From Geobacter sp. (GTDB lineage Bacteria > Desulfobacterota > Desulfuromonadia > Geobacterales > Geobacteraceae): a stretch of 64,000 nucleotides of DNA. Below are positions 17,405 to 25,434 of the stretch, piece by piece; within the stretch, counting starts at the first letter, position 1; the number at the start of each line of letters is the position of its first letter. The translations under genes were made by a program, and so were the position numbers. The stretch lies in NCBI GenBank assembly GCA_003574885.1, contig PJFC01000010.1, positions 1 to 64,000 on the forward strand, in the 5' to 3' direction. The notes under the pieces were generated by a model. That model was given only the letters and a program-made list of their open reading frames with translations, was not told the origin of the DNA and did no database searches.

Positions 17405-18817
17405 TCAACGACCGACAACCGTCACGCGCACCTTTACCGGCTCGTCCTGCAGTACCCGCAATTGGGGAGACGGCGTCAACAGCGGCTTTTCTTCCACAGT
17501 GTTCTGACGGATAGCCGAAAGATCGACTTCCTCGGTGGCAATACTCTCCAATTGGCTGACAACAGGGGCCGGCCCCTCGACTGTGACACGCAAAGGGTCG
17601 CTAACAAGCCGTTTCAGGCGCAGCTGACCGGGGAGCTCACCGACGGTTTTTACTCGTACACGTACCACCTTGCGCATTTTTTTCTCAGTCATAACACGGA
17701 CCACTGAGGGCTTCACTGCGGCAACCACCACACCGGTCGGCAGTTGAAAATTGTCACCCTTGACCGCTAATTGGCTGCTCCCCTCCCGGACTGAAGACAA
17801 ATCCAGATCGGCAACGACATCAAGGTTCTTCGGTGACGGGATCAGGCGGCTAAGGAATTTAAGCTGCACCTCCACCTCTTCCGGAGTAGTCCGCGTGAGG
17901 GCAAGCCCTTCCGGGAGGTTGTGGTACTTTATCGGTGCCGAAACGGTAATGACTCCCCCTTCACGGGTGGTAATGAGCAGCCAGCAGACCAGCACCAGCA
18001 GAACTGTACCTACCTTCGGCATAAGGTTGCCGAACAGGCGAAGACGCCAGGGAATCTTGGCAATCTCCCGGGATGGGGGGGCGAGCAGTGCGCTAAGCTT
18101 TTCGTTGAGCTGTTCAGGGGAAATTACCGGATGGAGTTCTCCCGCCAAGGCAAGGGAAACCGCGCCTCTTTCCTCGGAGACGATCACCACTACAGCATCA
18201 GACCGTTCGGTAAGACCGAGCCCTGCGCGGTGGCGGGTGCCGTAGTACTGGGGCAGCTCCGAATTTACAGAAAGGGGTAAATGGCAGGAGGCCTGGACCA
18301 CCCGTCCGTTACGAATGAGCACCGCACCGTCATGCAGGGGCGTGCCGTCAAAAAAAATGCTCCCGATAAGCTGTCCGGTCACAAGACCGTCCACCGCAAC
18401 ACCATGGAGCAGGTATTCTTCCAACGGTTCCCGGCGCTGGAAGACGATAATGGCGCCGGTCCGCCCGGCTGCCAGAGCGAATACGGTGTTCGCAATATCC
18501 ATCAAGTCCAGCTGGTTGGAGTTTTCCTGGCGATCGAACAGGTTGCGGAGCAGACTGAAACGGTAAAGCGCCTGTCGTATCTCAGACTGGAAAATAACGA
18601 TGAGGAGCACGAACAGCACCGTCCCCAGTTCCTGGAGAATCCAGCTGGTCATGAACAGTCCCAGATTCTTTGTCACAACATAGAGTGCACCGAGAAAGCC
18701 GAGCCCTATCACCACCTGCATGGCCTTGGTATTCCGGAACCAGCTGTAGAGCTGGTAGACCAGAAAACTCATGATGATTATGTCGATGATGTCCTGGATA
18801 CGGATATAGGGGAACAC
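17405..18817 (-). CDS. Fused diadenylate cyclase CdaA and CdaR-like YbbR regulator
   Basis: A 470-residue protein. The N-terminal half is CdaA-like: three membrane helices (about 8-80), then a DAC domain with the catalytic motifs DGA (163-165) and RHR within GTRHRA (193-198), which make c-di-AMP from two ATP. A further membrane helix (about 268-285) leads into two YbbR domains (about 290-375 and 380-470), which would be periplasmic. In Firmicutes cdaA and cdaR are separate adjacent genes and CdaR controls CdaA. Here both are one chain. It starts with GTG after AAAGGA. No glmM follows. Confidence 0.92.
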   Translation of the reverse strand: MFPYIRIQDIIDIIIMSFLVYQLYSWFRNTKAMQVVIGLGFLGALYVVTKNLGLFMTSWILQELGTVLFVLLIVIFQSEIRQALYRFSLLRNLFDRQENSNQLDLMDIANTVFALAAGRTGAIIVFQRREPLEEYLLHGVAVDGLVTGQLIGSIFFDGTPLHDGAVLIRNGRVVQASCHLPLSVNSELPQYYGTRHRAGLGLTERSDAVVVIVSEERGAVSLALAGELHPVISPEQLNEKLSALLAPPSREIAKIPWRLRLFGNLMPKVGTVLLVLVCWLLITTREGGVITVSAPIKYHNLPEGLALTRTTPEEVEVQLKFLSRLIPSPKNLDVVADLDLSSVREGSSQLAVKGDNFQLPTGVVVAAVKPSVVRVMTEKKMRKVVRVRVKTVGELPGQLRLKRLVSDPLRVTVEGPAPVVSQLESIATEEVDLSAIRQNTVEEKPLLTPSPQLRVLQDEPVKVRVTVVGR

Positions 18818-19018
18818 AGGTTTCCTTTAGAGGGTAATTGAACTGCTGCGCAGAAGTTTGGCAGGAGGCCTTGGACAGTCTGGTCCCGCTGCGGGGCAAG
18901 GCCCAGCAACAATTTACTGGCATGCCCGGCAGTATTTGTGGTACAACTTGACAGACATCCTGACGGGTTTACAACCGTAGATTAATACCATTTCCTACTC
19001 GAAAAAGGTAGCCCCAAT

Positions 19019-19726
19019 ATGTACAAAATGACCGAAAAGGGGGAACGGATCCGGTCGATGTTCGACGAGATCGCCCCCCGTTACGATTTTCTCAACCGGC
19101 TTCTCTCCCTCGGCATCGACCGGAGTTGGCGTCGTTTTGCCGTCAGGCAGCTGGCAATCCCGGCCGGCGGAGAGGTGCTCGATATCGCCACCGGTACCGG
19201 TGACGTGGCCCTGGAGATAGCCCGACAGAACCCGCACGGCGTGACCATCGTCGGTGCTGATGTGAGCCGCGAAATGGTGGAGATCGGCCGGCAGAAGGTT
19301 GCCTCCTCCCCCCATGCCGGCCGCATTACCTTCGAAATTTCCCCCTGCGAGGCGCTCCCCTTTGTCGACAACCGGTTCAACGGGATCACCATCGCCTTCG
19401 GCATCAGAAATGTGGTGGATCGACAGCTTGGACTCATCGAGATGCACCGGGTGCTCAAACCGGGAGGAAGGGCCGTGATCCTGGAATTCTCCACCCCCAC
19501 CTTCCCCCCGTTCCGGGCGCTCTACCAGTTCTACTTCCTCAAAGTCCTCCCCCGCATCGGCGGCCTCTTCTCCCGCCAGAGCGCCTACCAGTACCTCCCC
19601 GAATCGGTCATGGAATTCCCCACCCGCGAGGAATTCAAGGGGCTCATGGCCAAGGCAGGATTCCGGAACCTCCGCCACTCCGATCTCACCCTCGGCATTG
19701 CCACGGTGTATGTGGGAGAGAAATAA
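19019..19726 (+). CDS. ubiE: Demethylmenaquinone methyltransferase (MenG/UbiE)
   Basis: SAM-dependent C-methylation, the last step of menaquinone synthesis. The 235-residue protein has the SAM-binding motif DIATGTGDVALEIA (about 54-67) and the UbiE family signature around YDFLNRLLSLG (about 23-33) and FGIRNVVD. Geobacter-like bacteria use menaquinone, so the MenG role is more likely than ubiquinone synthesis. AAAGGTAG precedes the ATG. The gene stands alone between the divergent cdaA-cdaR fusion and a convergent DUF3108 gene. Confidence 0.93.
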   Translation: MYKMTEKGERIRSMFDEIAPRYDFLNRLLSLGIDRSWRRFAVRQLAIPAGGEVLDIATGTGDVALEIARQNPHGVTIVGADVSREMVEIGRQKVASSPHAGRITFEISPCEALPFVDNRFNGITIAFGIRNVVDRQLGLIEMHRVLKPGGRAVILEFSTPTFPPFRALYQFYFLKVLPRIGGLFSRQSAYQYLPESVMEFPTREEFKGLMAKAGFRNLRHSDLTLGIATVYVGEK

Positions 19727-19846
19727 CCCTTCCTTGCACCTTCCCTTCTTTTTGTTACTCCCGCAACTCGACATTCAAACCCTGACAAAGGGCAGCACTT
19801 GCCGCATCCCGTTGGCGGAACAATTACCGACAGACGGGATGATGGG

Positions 19847-21016
19847 TTACCTTCGCACTCCAGGCGGAGAAGCGACTGAAGTTTCCGCCTTTTCGGTTTC
19901 AGCAGACAGGAGCTCCACCGTCACCTTGCCGAGGGGGATACTGGTCTCCACCTTAACCGGAGTTCTAGATTCATCTTCAGTCAGCCAGATCGTCACATCT
20001 CCGGTCCGCTTGAATATGCCGTCGGTCGTGAACTGCGGCTTAACCACTATGGTATCGGCTTTCCTGAGTCCCGGCAGGTTTACCCGCTCCCGGCGCAGCA
20101 CCTGCACGGGGATTTCGGTGTACTGATCGCTGTCATAGACTTGGAGCAGTTCCGACGTACCGACCTTGAGCTGCTTTCCTCTCAGGTAGTAAAAACCGGA
20201 GAGGAGGTCGAGGACGTCGCTGGTAGGGACGGTTTCGTTACTGCTTTTGTGGGTGAGGAGATTATGCCAGAATACTTTCCTGTCCCGCAGAAAAAGGGTA
20301 AATCCGCGATTGCTGCGTAACGAGCCTTCCTGTTGCCGTATCTTGGTGATAATGAAATTGCCGCCGATATGCCGTGTTTCGATGACGTCATCCACGGGAT
20401 AAAGAGTGGACAGGGCTGCATTCGACATAACCTTCAGCGTAATTCTCACCTCTCCGCGCTCGTTTTTCGCCTCAAGTTCGGCATCTCCCACCGCAAGACC
20501 AAACATGTTAATCTGGTAGGTAAGCTTTTCATGTTCCGTTGCCAGGAACTCACCAGCACTCCTTAGCGGTGGCTGGATGGCATATGTAGGTACATTTTTC
20601 CGCGGTGCCATCGCCGTCGACTCGTTACGCGCCAAACTGACCGGCGCAGGTGCATCAGCGCTTCCCGTGCTCAGTTCAGGGTCGTCTCTTCCCGCTTCCG
20701 TTTGAACCTGGCGTTTACCCACCCGGGCAGAGGTGCTGTCAGTTACAGCCCCTGACGTGTCCTGAAGTTCACTGTTTTTCGCAACTTCCTCCACATTGGC
20801 AGTGTCACTCCTTTCTTGTCCCACATCTTCTATTGCAGGATTGAAACCTTCCCCCGGCGTCTTCAAGTCGACCATGACAGCCTGGGGCAGATTGACCGGT
20901 CTGGCAAAATTGTAGCTGCCGAGTTTTCCCAAAGGGAAGAAGAGGAACAAGTGGACCATGACAGACAGGCAAACACAGATTGCGGATATGCGGCTATTGT
21001 CGCTATACAGGTTCAT
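19847..21016 (-). CDS. DUF3108 protein with N-terminal membrane anchor
   Basis: A 389-residue protein with one N-terminal membrane helix (about 10-32), a low-complexity Ser/Glu/Pro linker (about 45-150) and a C-terminal DUF3108 beta-barrel-like domain (about 165-380). The anchor-linker-domain layout resembles TonB-type periplasmic proteins, but no TonB domain is seen. Function is unknown. The ATG at 21016 has a poor ribosome site; a TTG at 21037 is possible. A nine-codon frame (ATG at 21041, ribosome site AAAGGGA) ends in TGA overlapping the chosen ATG and might couple translation. Confidence 0.7.
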   Translation of the reverse strand: MNLYSDNSRISAICVCLSVMVHLFLFFPLGKLGSYNFARPVNLPQAVMVDLKTPGEGFNPAIEDVGQERSDTANVEEVAKNSELQDTSGAVTDSTSARVGKRQVQTEAGRDDPELSTGSADAPAPVSLARNESTAMAPRKNVPTYAIQPPLRSAGEFLATEHEKLTYQINMFGLAVGDAELEAKNERGEVRITLKVMSNAALSTLYPVDDVIETRHIGGNFIITKIRQQEGSLRSNRGFTLFLRDRKVFWHNLLTHKSSNETVPTSDVLDLLSGFYYLRGKQLKVGTSELLQVYDSDQYTEIPVQVLRRERVNLPGLRKADTIVVKPQFTTDGIFKRTGDVTIWLTEDESRTPVKVETSIPLGKVTVELLSAETEKAETSVASPPGVRR

Positions 21017-21095
21017 GATTTTCTGATTTCGGTACAATCCATCTCAAAATTCCCTTTGTAGTAAGATTTTATCAAGCAACCGCTAAGCTTACCAC

Positions 21096-21123
21096 AAAAA
21101 ACCCCGCCTCTTGCGAGGCGGGG
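21096..21123 (-). terminator. Rho-independent terminator after the nonaheme cytochrome
   Basis: Nine-bp GC-rich stem CCCCGCCTC (21102-21110) / GAGGCGGGG (21115-21123) with a 4-base loop; on the minus strand it is followed by TTTTTT. It closes the porin-cytochrome operon; the next minus gene begins beyond it. Confidence 0.92.
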
Positions 21124-21151
21124 CCGAATGTTGCATCATGCTGCTGCTGGT

Positions 21152-22900
21152 TTACGGACGCTCGATAGTGCTCCAAGCGCCAGTGTAGGTCCAATTAATA
21201 AGGTAGGCCATTGCAGCAGTGGTGCCCGTGGTAAGTGTGCCACCTGCATACGGGGCTCCACCGGTGTAGGCGGTAGTTGCCTTGGTGAAGATCAGGTTGC
21301 CTGCACTGTCTTTCAGGCCTGAATTCAAAGCCGTTTGCCCAACGGACATATCGATTACCCTGTTGTCCATGAAGTCAATGGAGTCATAGAGCAGACGACG
21401 GGCATAGGTCCGGGCGTGGGCAAAAGCAGCCGGATCACGCTTGAGAACGTTGATGTTGAAGCAGGCGCCCATCAGCTTCTTGGCTTCGGCACCAGTCAAT
21501 GCCCCACCGCGGGTCCAGTCTTTGACTGCGCCAACAGTGCTTAGGCTGTCATCATAGAAATAGGGATACAGAGCCTGGTTGTAGCTGATGTTGTACTTGC
21601 TCTTCAGAGTGGCAAGAGCCAGATTCAGCGCATCCTGGAATACTGCCGACTGTTCTTCGATGAAGACAGTTTTGAAGTTGTCGGCTGTCAATACTGTAGT
21701 GCCTTCGGCTTTGTGACACTTGACACACACTTCATTAAATGAATCTGTGCTAATTTCCCAGGTATGACTAGCTTTTGGCATATGACAGGTAACGCAGGGA
21801 CCGTCTGAAATCACAGCGGTATCAGCAGCAGTAATCCCATGGTCACCGATCAAGGCAGCAGTTCCCAGCTTGCGGTGGGTACTACCGAGCGCTCCACCAT
21901 CGTCAGTTGCTTTCAGTGATGCACCATAGGTGCTGGTACCGAACGCGGTAGCAGGATCAATAAAGTCGGTAAAACCATTTTTAACATACATTAAACCTGC
22001 AGCAGCCATATAGTGCGAGTTTATAAAGCCCGTATTGTTCATCTTTGTTTCATCAAGCGCTTCAACTGTTGCGCCGCTGTCCAATCCGGCATGGCAGGGA
22101 ATACAGAGCTGCGAATTGCCGATTACATCTTTGCCGGGGAATGCCTTCGATGCGCCCAAAGATGGTGTGTAGGGGGCAACATAGGCTGAAGAGAGCTGAC
22201 GAACACTGTTCTTGTAATCGTTGCTGCTGTGGCAGCCGTCACAGCGGAGGGGCTGCTTGCCGAGGGAAGTGGTCGACAGGGCCTTTTTGTCGGTAAAGTT
22301 GTTGTTTACAACCTTCGCAAAACCTGCGGCAGTATGGCAGGAGTTGCAGGTATCCCTGATCGTGAAGTCATAGTGCGACCAAGCCTCACCGGTCACTTTG
22401 CCGTGACCTGATTCAGCCCATTCAGTGTGCCGTTGTGTTGTATTGTTCTTGTGCGGAGCGTGGCAGGGTTTGCAGGATTTATCAACGCCGATGTACATGG
22501 CTGACGTTCCTGTGCTTGTGAAGTGTGCTGCCGGCAGGTAGTTCTGGTGGCACTCAAAACACTTTCCTGCTGCATCCGGATTGGGGTAAGGAATCGGGCC
22601 GACGCCGTTGTGCTCGGCTCCGCCGCCGTGGCAGCCCTGACAACCGATACCATCCGGGTAATGACTTTTTGCATTCGGTACCAGATTATGCGGCGAAGCT
22701 AAATAATCCTGAACGATCAGGCTGGATGTTGCGGGATCAAGTGATGTTGAGTGACAGACCCTGCATGATGCTTCGTCAACTTTCGCCACATTCGCTGAGG
22801 TGGTCCCCCCCTCCTTGTTGCCGGTACCGCACCCGGTTAGCGCGGTCGCCAGCAGTGTCGCGAAAAGCATTGCTGAATACTTCAGGCTTGTTCTACTCAT
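21152..22900 (-). CDS. Nonaheme c-type cytochrome lipoprotein (OmcB-like)
   Basis: A 582-residue predicted outer-membrane lipoprotein: signal peptide with lipobox LTGC (Cys 24). I count nine CxxCH heme sites (CRVCH, CQGCH, CFECH, CKPCH, CNSCH, CDGCH, CIPCH, CVTCH, CVKCH), all in the first two thirds; the last 180 residues have none. The N-terminus and position after a barrel and an octaheme cytochrome recall OmcB of G. sulfurreducens, which has 12 hemes. Likely the surface-exposed electron outlet. Strong ribosome site AAGGAGGAAA. Confidence 0.9.
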   Translation of the reverse strand: MSRTSLKYSAMLFATLLATALTGCGTGNKEGGTTSANVAKVDEASCRVCHSTSLDPATSSLIVQDYLASPHNLVPNAKSHYPDGIGCQGCHGGGAEHNGVGPIPYPNPDAAGKCFECHQNYLPAAHFTSTGTSAMYIGVDKSCKPCHAPHKNNTTQRHTEWAESGHGKVTGEAWSHYDFTIRDTCNSCHTAAGFAKVVNNNFTDKKALSTTSLGKQPLRCDGCHSSNDYKNSVRQLSSAYVAPYTPSLGASKAFPGKDVIGNSQLCIPCHAGLDSGATVEALDETKMNNTGFINSHYMAAAGLMYVKNGFTDFIDPATAFGTSTYGASLKATDDGGALGSTHRKLGTAALIGDHGITAADTAVISDGPCVTCHMPKASHTWEISTDSFNEVCVKCHKAEGTTVLTADNFKTVFIEEQSAVFQDALNLALATLKSKYNISYNQALYPYFYDDSLSTVGAVKDWTRGGALTGAEAKKLMGACFNINVLKRDPAAFAHARTYARRLLYDSIDFMDNRVIDMSVGQTALNSGLKDSAGNLIFTKATTAYTGGAPYAGGTLTTGTTAAMAYLINWTYTGAWSTIERP

Positions 22901-22936
22901 GCTGTTTCCTCCTTGTGTTGGTAGGCTACTGAAATA

Positions 22937-23632
22937 TTAATACGTTCCCGGCAGATGACATTTTCTGCAAACCTGGTCTCCGGCCTTGTCCCGGAAATTC
23001 TCCTTGATCCTCCCCCAGTTGCGGGGATGGGGACTGGTCTTGCCGCTGGAGTGGCACTGGATGCAGACATCACCTTCAGGATGACAGGTCTGGCAGGACT
23101 GCAGATTGCGCCGTGCTTCCGTGGCATGCTCATGCAGCGCAGGTGCATATTTCTGGCCGTCCGGGCCGAGCATCAGGTGCGACTTGATCCGCAGCTTTCC
23201 TTTGGGGAAGCGATCGTGGCAGGAGGTGCAGTACTTCTGGTCGTGACAGCGGTAGCAGTTCTGCGGATTGTCCCCGGCCTTGATCGGGTGAATGGTGATG
23301 AAGTCGCTCCGGTGGCTCTTGGGTACATAGTCGCGACCGAAGGTGTCTGCCGACAGGTCGGCGTTGATCCCTCCACCCTTATGGCAATCGAGACAGAACG
23401 ACTGCTTGTGGCATTGGGCACAGTTGTTGGTTGATTGCTTGACAAGCGTCCGGTGACTTTGGAGCCAGTCACCGACGTGGTTGGGGGCAATCCCTTCTGC
23501 CTTGTGACAATCATTGCATTCGGCGATCTTCATCTCGGCATATTCTTTGTGCTGCTGTTTCTGGGCTACGGCCTGCTGCACATACAAGGCAGGCATTACC
23601 AGAAGCAAACAGGCGAAAAGCAGTTTCTTCAC
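22937..23632 (-). CDS. Octaheme periplasmic c-type cytochrome (OmaB-like)
   Basis: A 231-residue exported protein with a cleavable signal peptide (AVA|QK near residue 23) and eight CxxCH motifs: CNDCH, CAQCH, CLDCH, CYRCH, CTSCH, CQTCH, CIQCH and CRKCH. Size and heme number match the OmaB/OmaC type, which feeds electrons from the periplasm into a porin-cytochrome conduit. It lies between the barrel gene (15 bases) and the nonaheme lipoprotein gene (36 bases), consistent with one operon and one complex. Confidence 0.9.
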   Translation of the reverse strand: MKKLLFACLLLVMPALYVQQAVAQKQQHKEYAEMKIAECNDCHKAEGIAPNHVGDWLQSHRTLVKQSTNNCAQCHKQSFCLDCHKGGGINADLSADTFGRDYVPKSHRSDFITIHPIKAGDNPQNCYRCHDQKYCTSCHDRFPKGKLRIKSHLMLGPDGQKYAPALHEHATEARRNLQSCQTCHPEGDVCIQCHSSGKTSPHPRNWGRIKENFRDKAGDQVCRKCHLPGTY

Positions 23633-23647
23633 AGGTGCACCCCCTTT

Positions 23648-24859
23648 CTAAAAGTCATAATCGAACGTTACACGTCCTGATGTGTTATGGCTGTAGCGCG
23701 CGTTGACGTCGGTCTGGATGCGCCCGGAAACAGCCACATTGTTCGTGACTTTGTATTTGCCCCCCAGCCAGTATCTGCGGGCAATTTCATCATTGGTCAG
23801 AGAGTCCCGCTGGTAGACGTCGTAGGTGAAGCCTCCGGCCACGTTGACCTTCTTGGTGATCTCGTAGTCAGCATCGATGATGACACCGTTCGTGCTGCCA
23901 TAGTAGCCGGTACGGTTGTCATACTCCACATTCACCTTGAGCGGCTCGATGGGACGTACCCCCAGACCCACGTGGTAGACATTGGCTGCAGCCCCTTCGC
24001 CATAACCCTGACGATTGTAGCCGGCATTGACCGATATCATGTCGTTGAAGGTGTAATCGATTCGGAACAGCCCTTCCGCGTACTCGTTGACGGCAAACAC
24101 CGAGTAGATGGAGGTGGTGTCGAAGGTGGCATAGCTCTGGTAGTATTCACCGCTTAAGACCAGGTTTGACATGGGGTAGTATTTCACCCCGGCCTGTACC
24201 TCGTTGAACACCTCGGCCGTCAGGTCGTATTTGGCATTACCGTAGACCTTGAGGTTGTTCAGAAGGTACTGCTTGGCAGATAACCCCAGGATGTCGCGGG
24301 CCACATTGCCATGGTCCCACTTGCGGAACCAGCTCACCTCGGCATCGGTCTGCTTGAAGCCGGTCAGATAGGCGGACATGCCAAGATCGGTGTTCCAGCT
24401 GTAGCCGAGTTCGCCATCAAGCCCGAAAATCACATCGCGGCCGCCAAAAAGTGAAAACCCTACCGGGCCCACATTCTTGATATCGAGTTGGAGACCGTCG
24501 ATGATGGCACTCCCCGCAGCAACGTTGACGAACTGCCGGCCGACCCGGATGTCGGCTTTATCGAACAGGTCGCGGTACTCGCCATAGAGGTAGTAGAGTC
24601 GCCCTGCCCCCCCCTCACCGTTCGTAAAATCCTGGGAGAGTCGGCCATAACCGTAGATGTTGAACTTGCCCGCCTTGTCGATGTTGGTGATGGAAAGGCG
24701 CAGGTATTCGGCCGCTTCAAACTGGCGCTGCTCAATGAGTTCGTTGTTGAACCACAACAATTGGGTGGAGCTTCTGCCGTGGATTTCCGCCGACCATGCC
24801 GCGGTGGATACCAGCAGAGACCCCAGGAGACACATTCGTGTTACCCATTTAATCCCCAT
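23648..24859 (-). CDS. Outer-membrane beta-barrel of a porin-cytochrome conduit (OmbB-like)
   Basis: A 403-residue protein with a signal peptide ending near AWSA (residue 24), then alternating amphipathic strands rich in Tyr, Gly and Asn, and a C-terminal Phe (VTFDYDF), the usual mark of outer-membrane barrels. No CxxCH is present. First gene of the three-gene operon with two multiheme cytochromes, so it likely forms the pore that holds them. Ribosome site AAAGGAGGT precedes the ATG. Sequence-level membership of the OmbB family was not tested. Confidence 0.85.
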   Translation of the reverse strand: MGIKWVTRMCLLGSLLVSTAAWSAEIHGRSSTQLLWFNNELIEQRQFEAAEYLRLSITNIDKAGKFNIYGYGRLSQDFTNGEGGAGRLYYLYGEYRDLFDKADIRVGRQFVNVAAGSAIIDGLQLDIKNVGPVGFSLFGGRDVIFGLDGELGYSWNTDLGMSAYLTGFKQTDAEVSWFRKWDHGNVARDILGLSAKQYLLNNLKVYGNAKYDLTAEVFNEVQAGVKYYPMSNLVLSGEYYQSYATFDTTSIYSVFAVNEYAEGLFRIDYTFNDMISVNAGYNRQGYGEGAAANVYHVGLGVRPIEPLKVNVEYDNRTGYYGSTNGVIIDADYEITKKVNVAGGFTYDVYQRDSLTNDEIARRYWLGGKYKVTNNVAVSGRIQTDVNARYSHNTSGRVTFDYDF

Positions 24860-24947
24860 TCAATCGGACCTCCTTTCTGAATTGATCACATGTTGCCGCT
24901 TTCTTCTGACTGCTTCGTCGATGCATCCCCCCTTTTTCTCCACTTTA

Positions 24948-24963
24948 GTTAGTACTTACTAAC
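24948..24963. promoter_or_regulatory. TetR-type operator-like palindrome
   Basis: GTTAGTA-CT-TACTAAC is a 7+7 bp perfect inverted repeat with a 2-base centre, about 90 bases upstream of the barrel start. On the minus strand TTGTCA ends about 12 bases before it and TACTAA lies within it, so it could overlap a promoter. The symmetry and sequence style resemble TetR-family operators. Confidence 0.5.
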
Positions 24964-25365
24964 ACCACATGACAAAAAAAAGCTCTCGTCGAGCAAGTTT
25001 AACTATCCATCATATGTAGGCCTGTAAGAGCATAAACCTAGCCAAAGCATCTTAGCGTTGGCTCATCATTTGGGCTAGACGAAAAAAAACGTTGTATGCC
25101 GGGATGTTATTTTAATGAGAAAATAGGCCAACAGTTTCCAGGTAAGCTTCAATGGATGCCAAATTACTGATTTTTAAGCAAAATTAATCGTTATTTTACA
25201 TAGTAGGACGTTATTTCGCCATTTCCCCACACTGGCATTTCGTTGTGGGGCTACTACTTTTGACGTGCAGGCAGTGTGCTCACTGTAATAATCAGAAAGG
25301 AATACTACAGTAGGGATATTGGGTAATGGTGGTAAGCAAATGGGCATTAATCCATCCTCTTAAAC

Positions 25366-25398
25366 GAGAACAGCCGGGGATATCCCCCGGCTGTTCTC
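25366..25398. terminator. Strong perfect hairpin, terminator-like
   Basis: GAGAACAGCCGGGG (25366-25379) pairs with CCCCGGCTGTTCTC (25385-25398) around a 5-base loop. It lies 37 bases after the stop of the minus-strand radical SAM gene. There is no clear T-run on either side, so termination efficiency is uncertain; a partial extra copy (CTGTTCTC) follows at 25401-25408. Confidence 0.5.
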
Positions 25399-25434
25399 AG
25401 CTGTTCTCATTTCTGCGATAATCTTTCTATCGAA

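Larger units (their letters stand above)
24860..25434. other. 575-base non-coding region upstream of the conduit operon
   Basis: No convincing gene. It holds the ribosome site of the barrel gene, a near-perfect palindrome at 24948-24963, a loose inverted repeat CCCCACA / TGTGGGG (25225-25250), and a perfect 14-bp hairpin at 25366-25398. Several A/T-rich stretches could hold promoters. The rest shows nothing I can name; I looked for a GEMM (c-di-GMP/cGAMP) riboswitch and did not see its conserved segments. Confidence 0.6.

Noticed and set aside
19847-21016. TonB assignment for the anchored Pro/Glu-rich protein
   Set aside because: The C-terminal domain matches DUF3108 style beta structure and there is no TonB C-terminal motif or neighbouring ExbB/ExbD.
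24860-25434. Possible GEMM (c-di-GMP/cGAMP) riboswitch before the cytochrome operon, expected in Geobacter-like genomes
   Set aside because: The conserved CACGCA/GGCAAACC and ACGCAAAGCC segments are absent in either strand.
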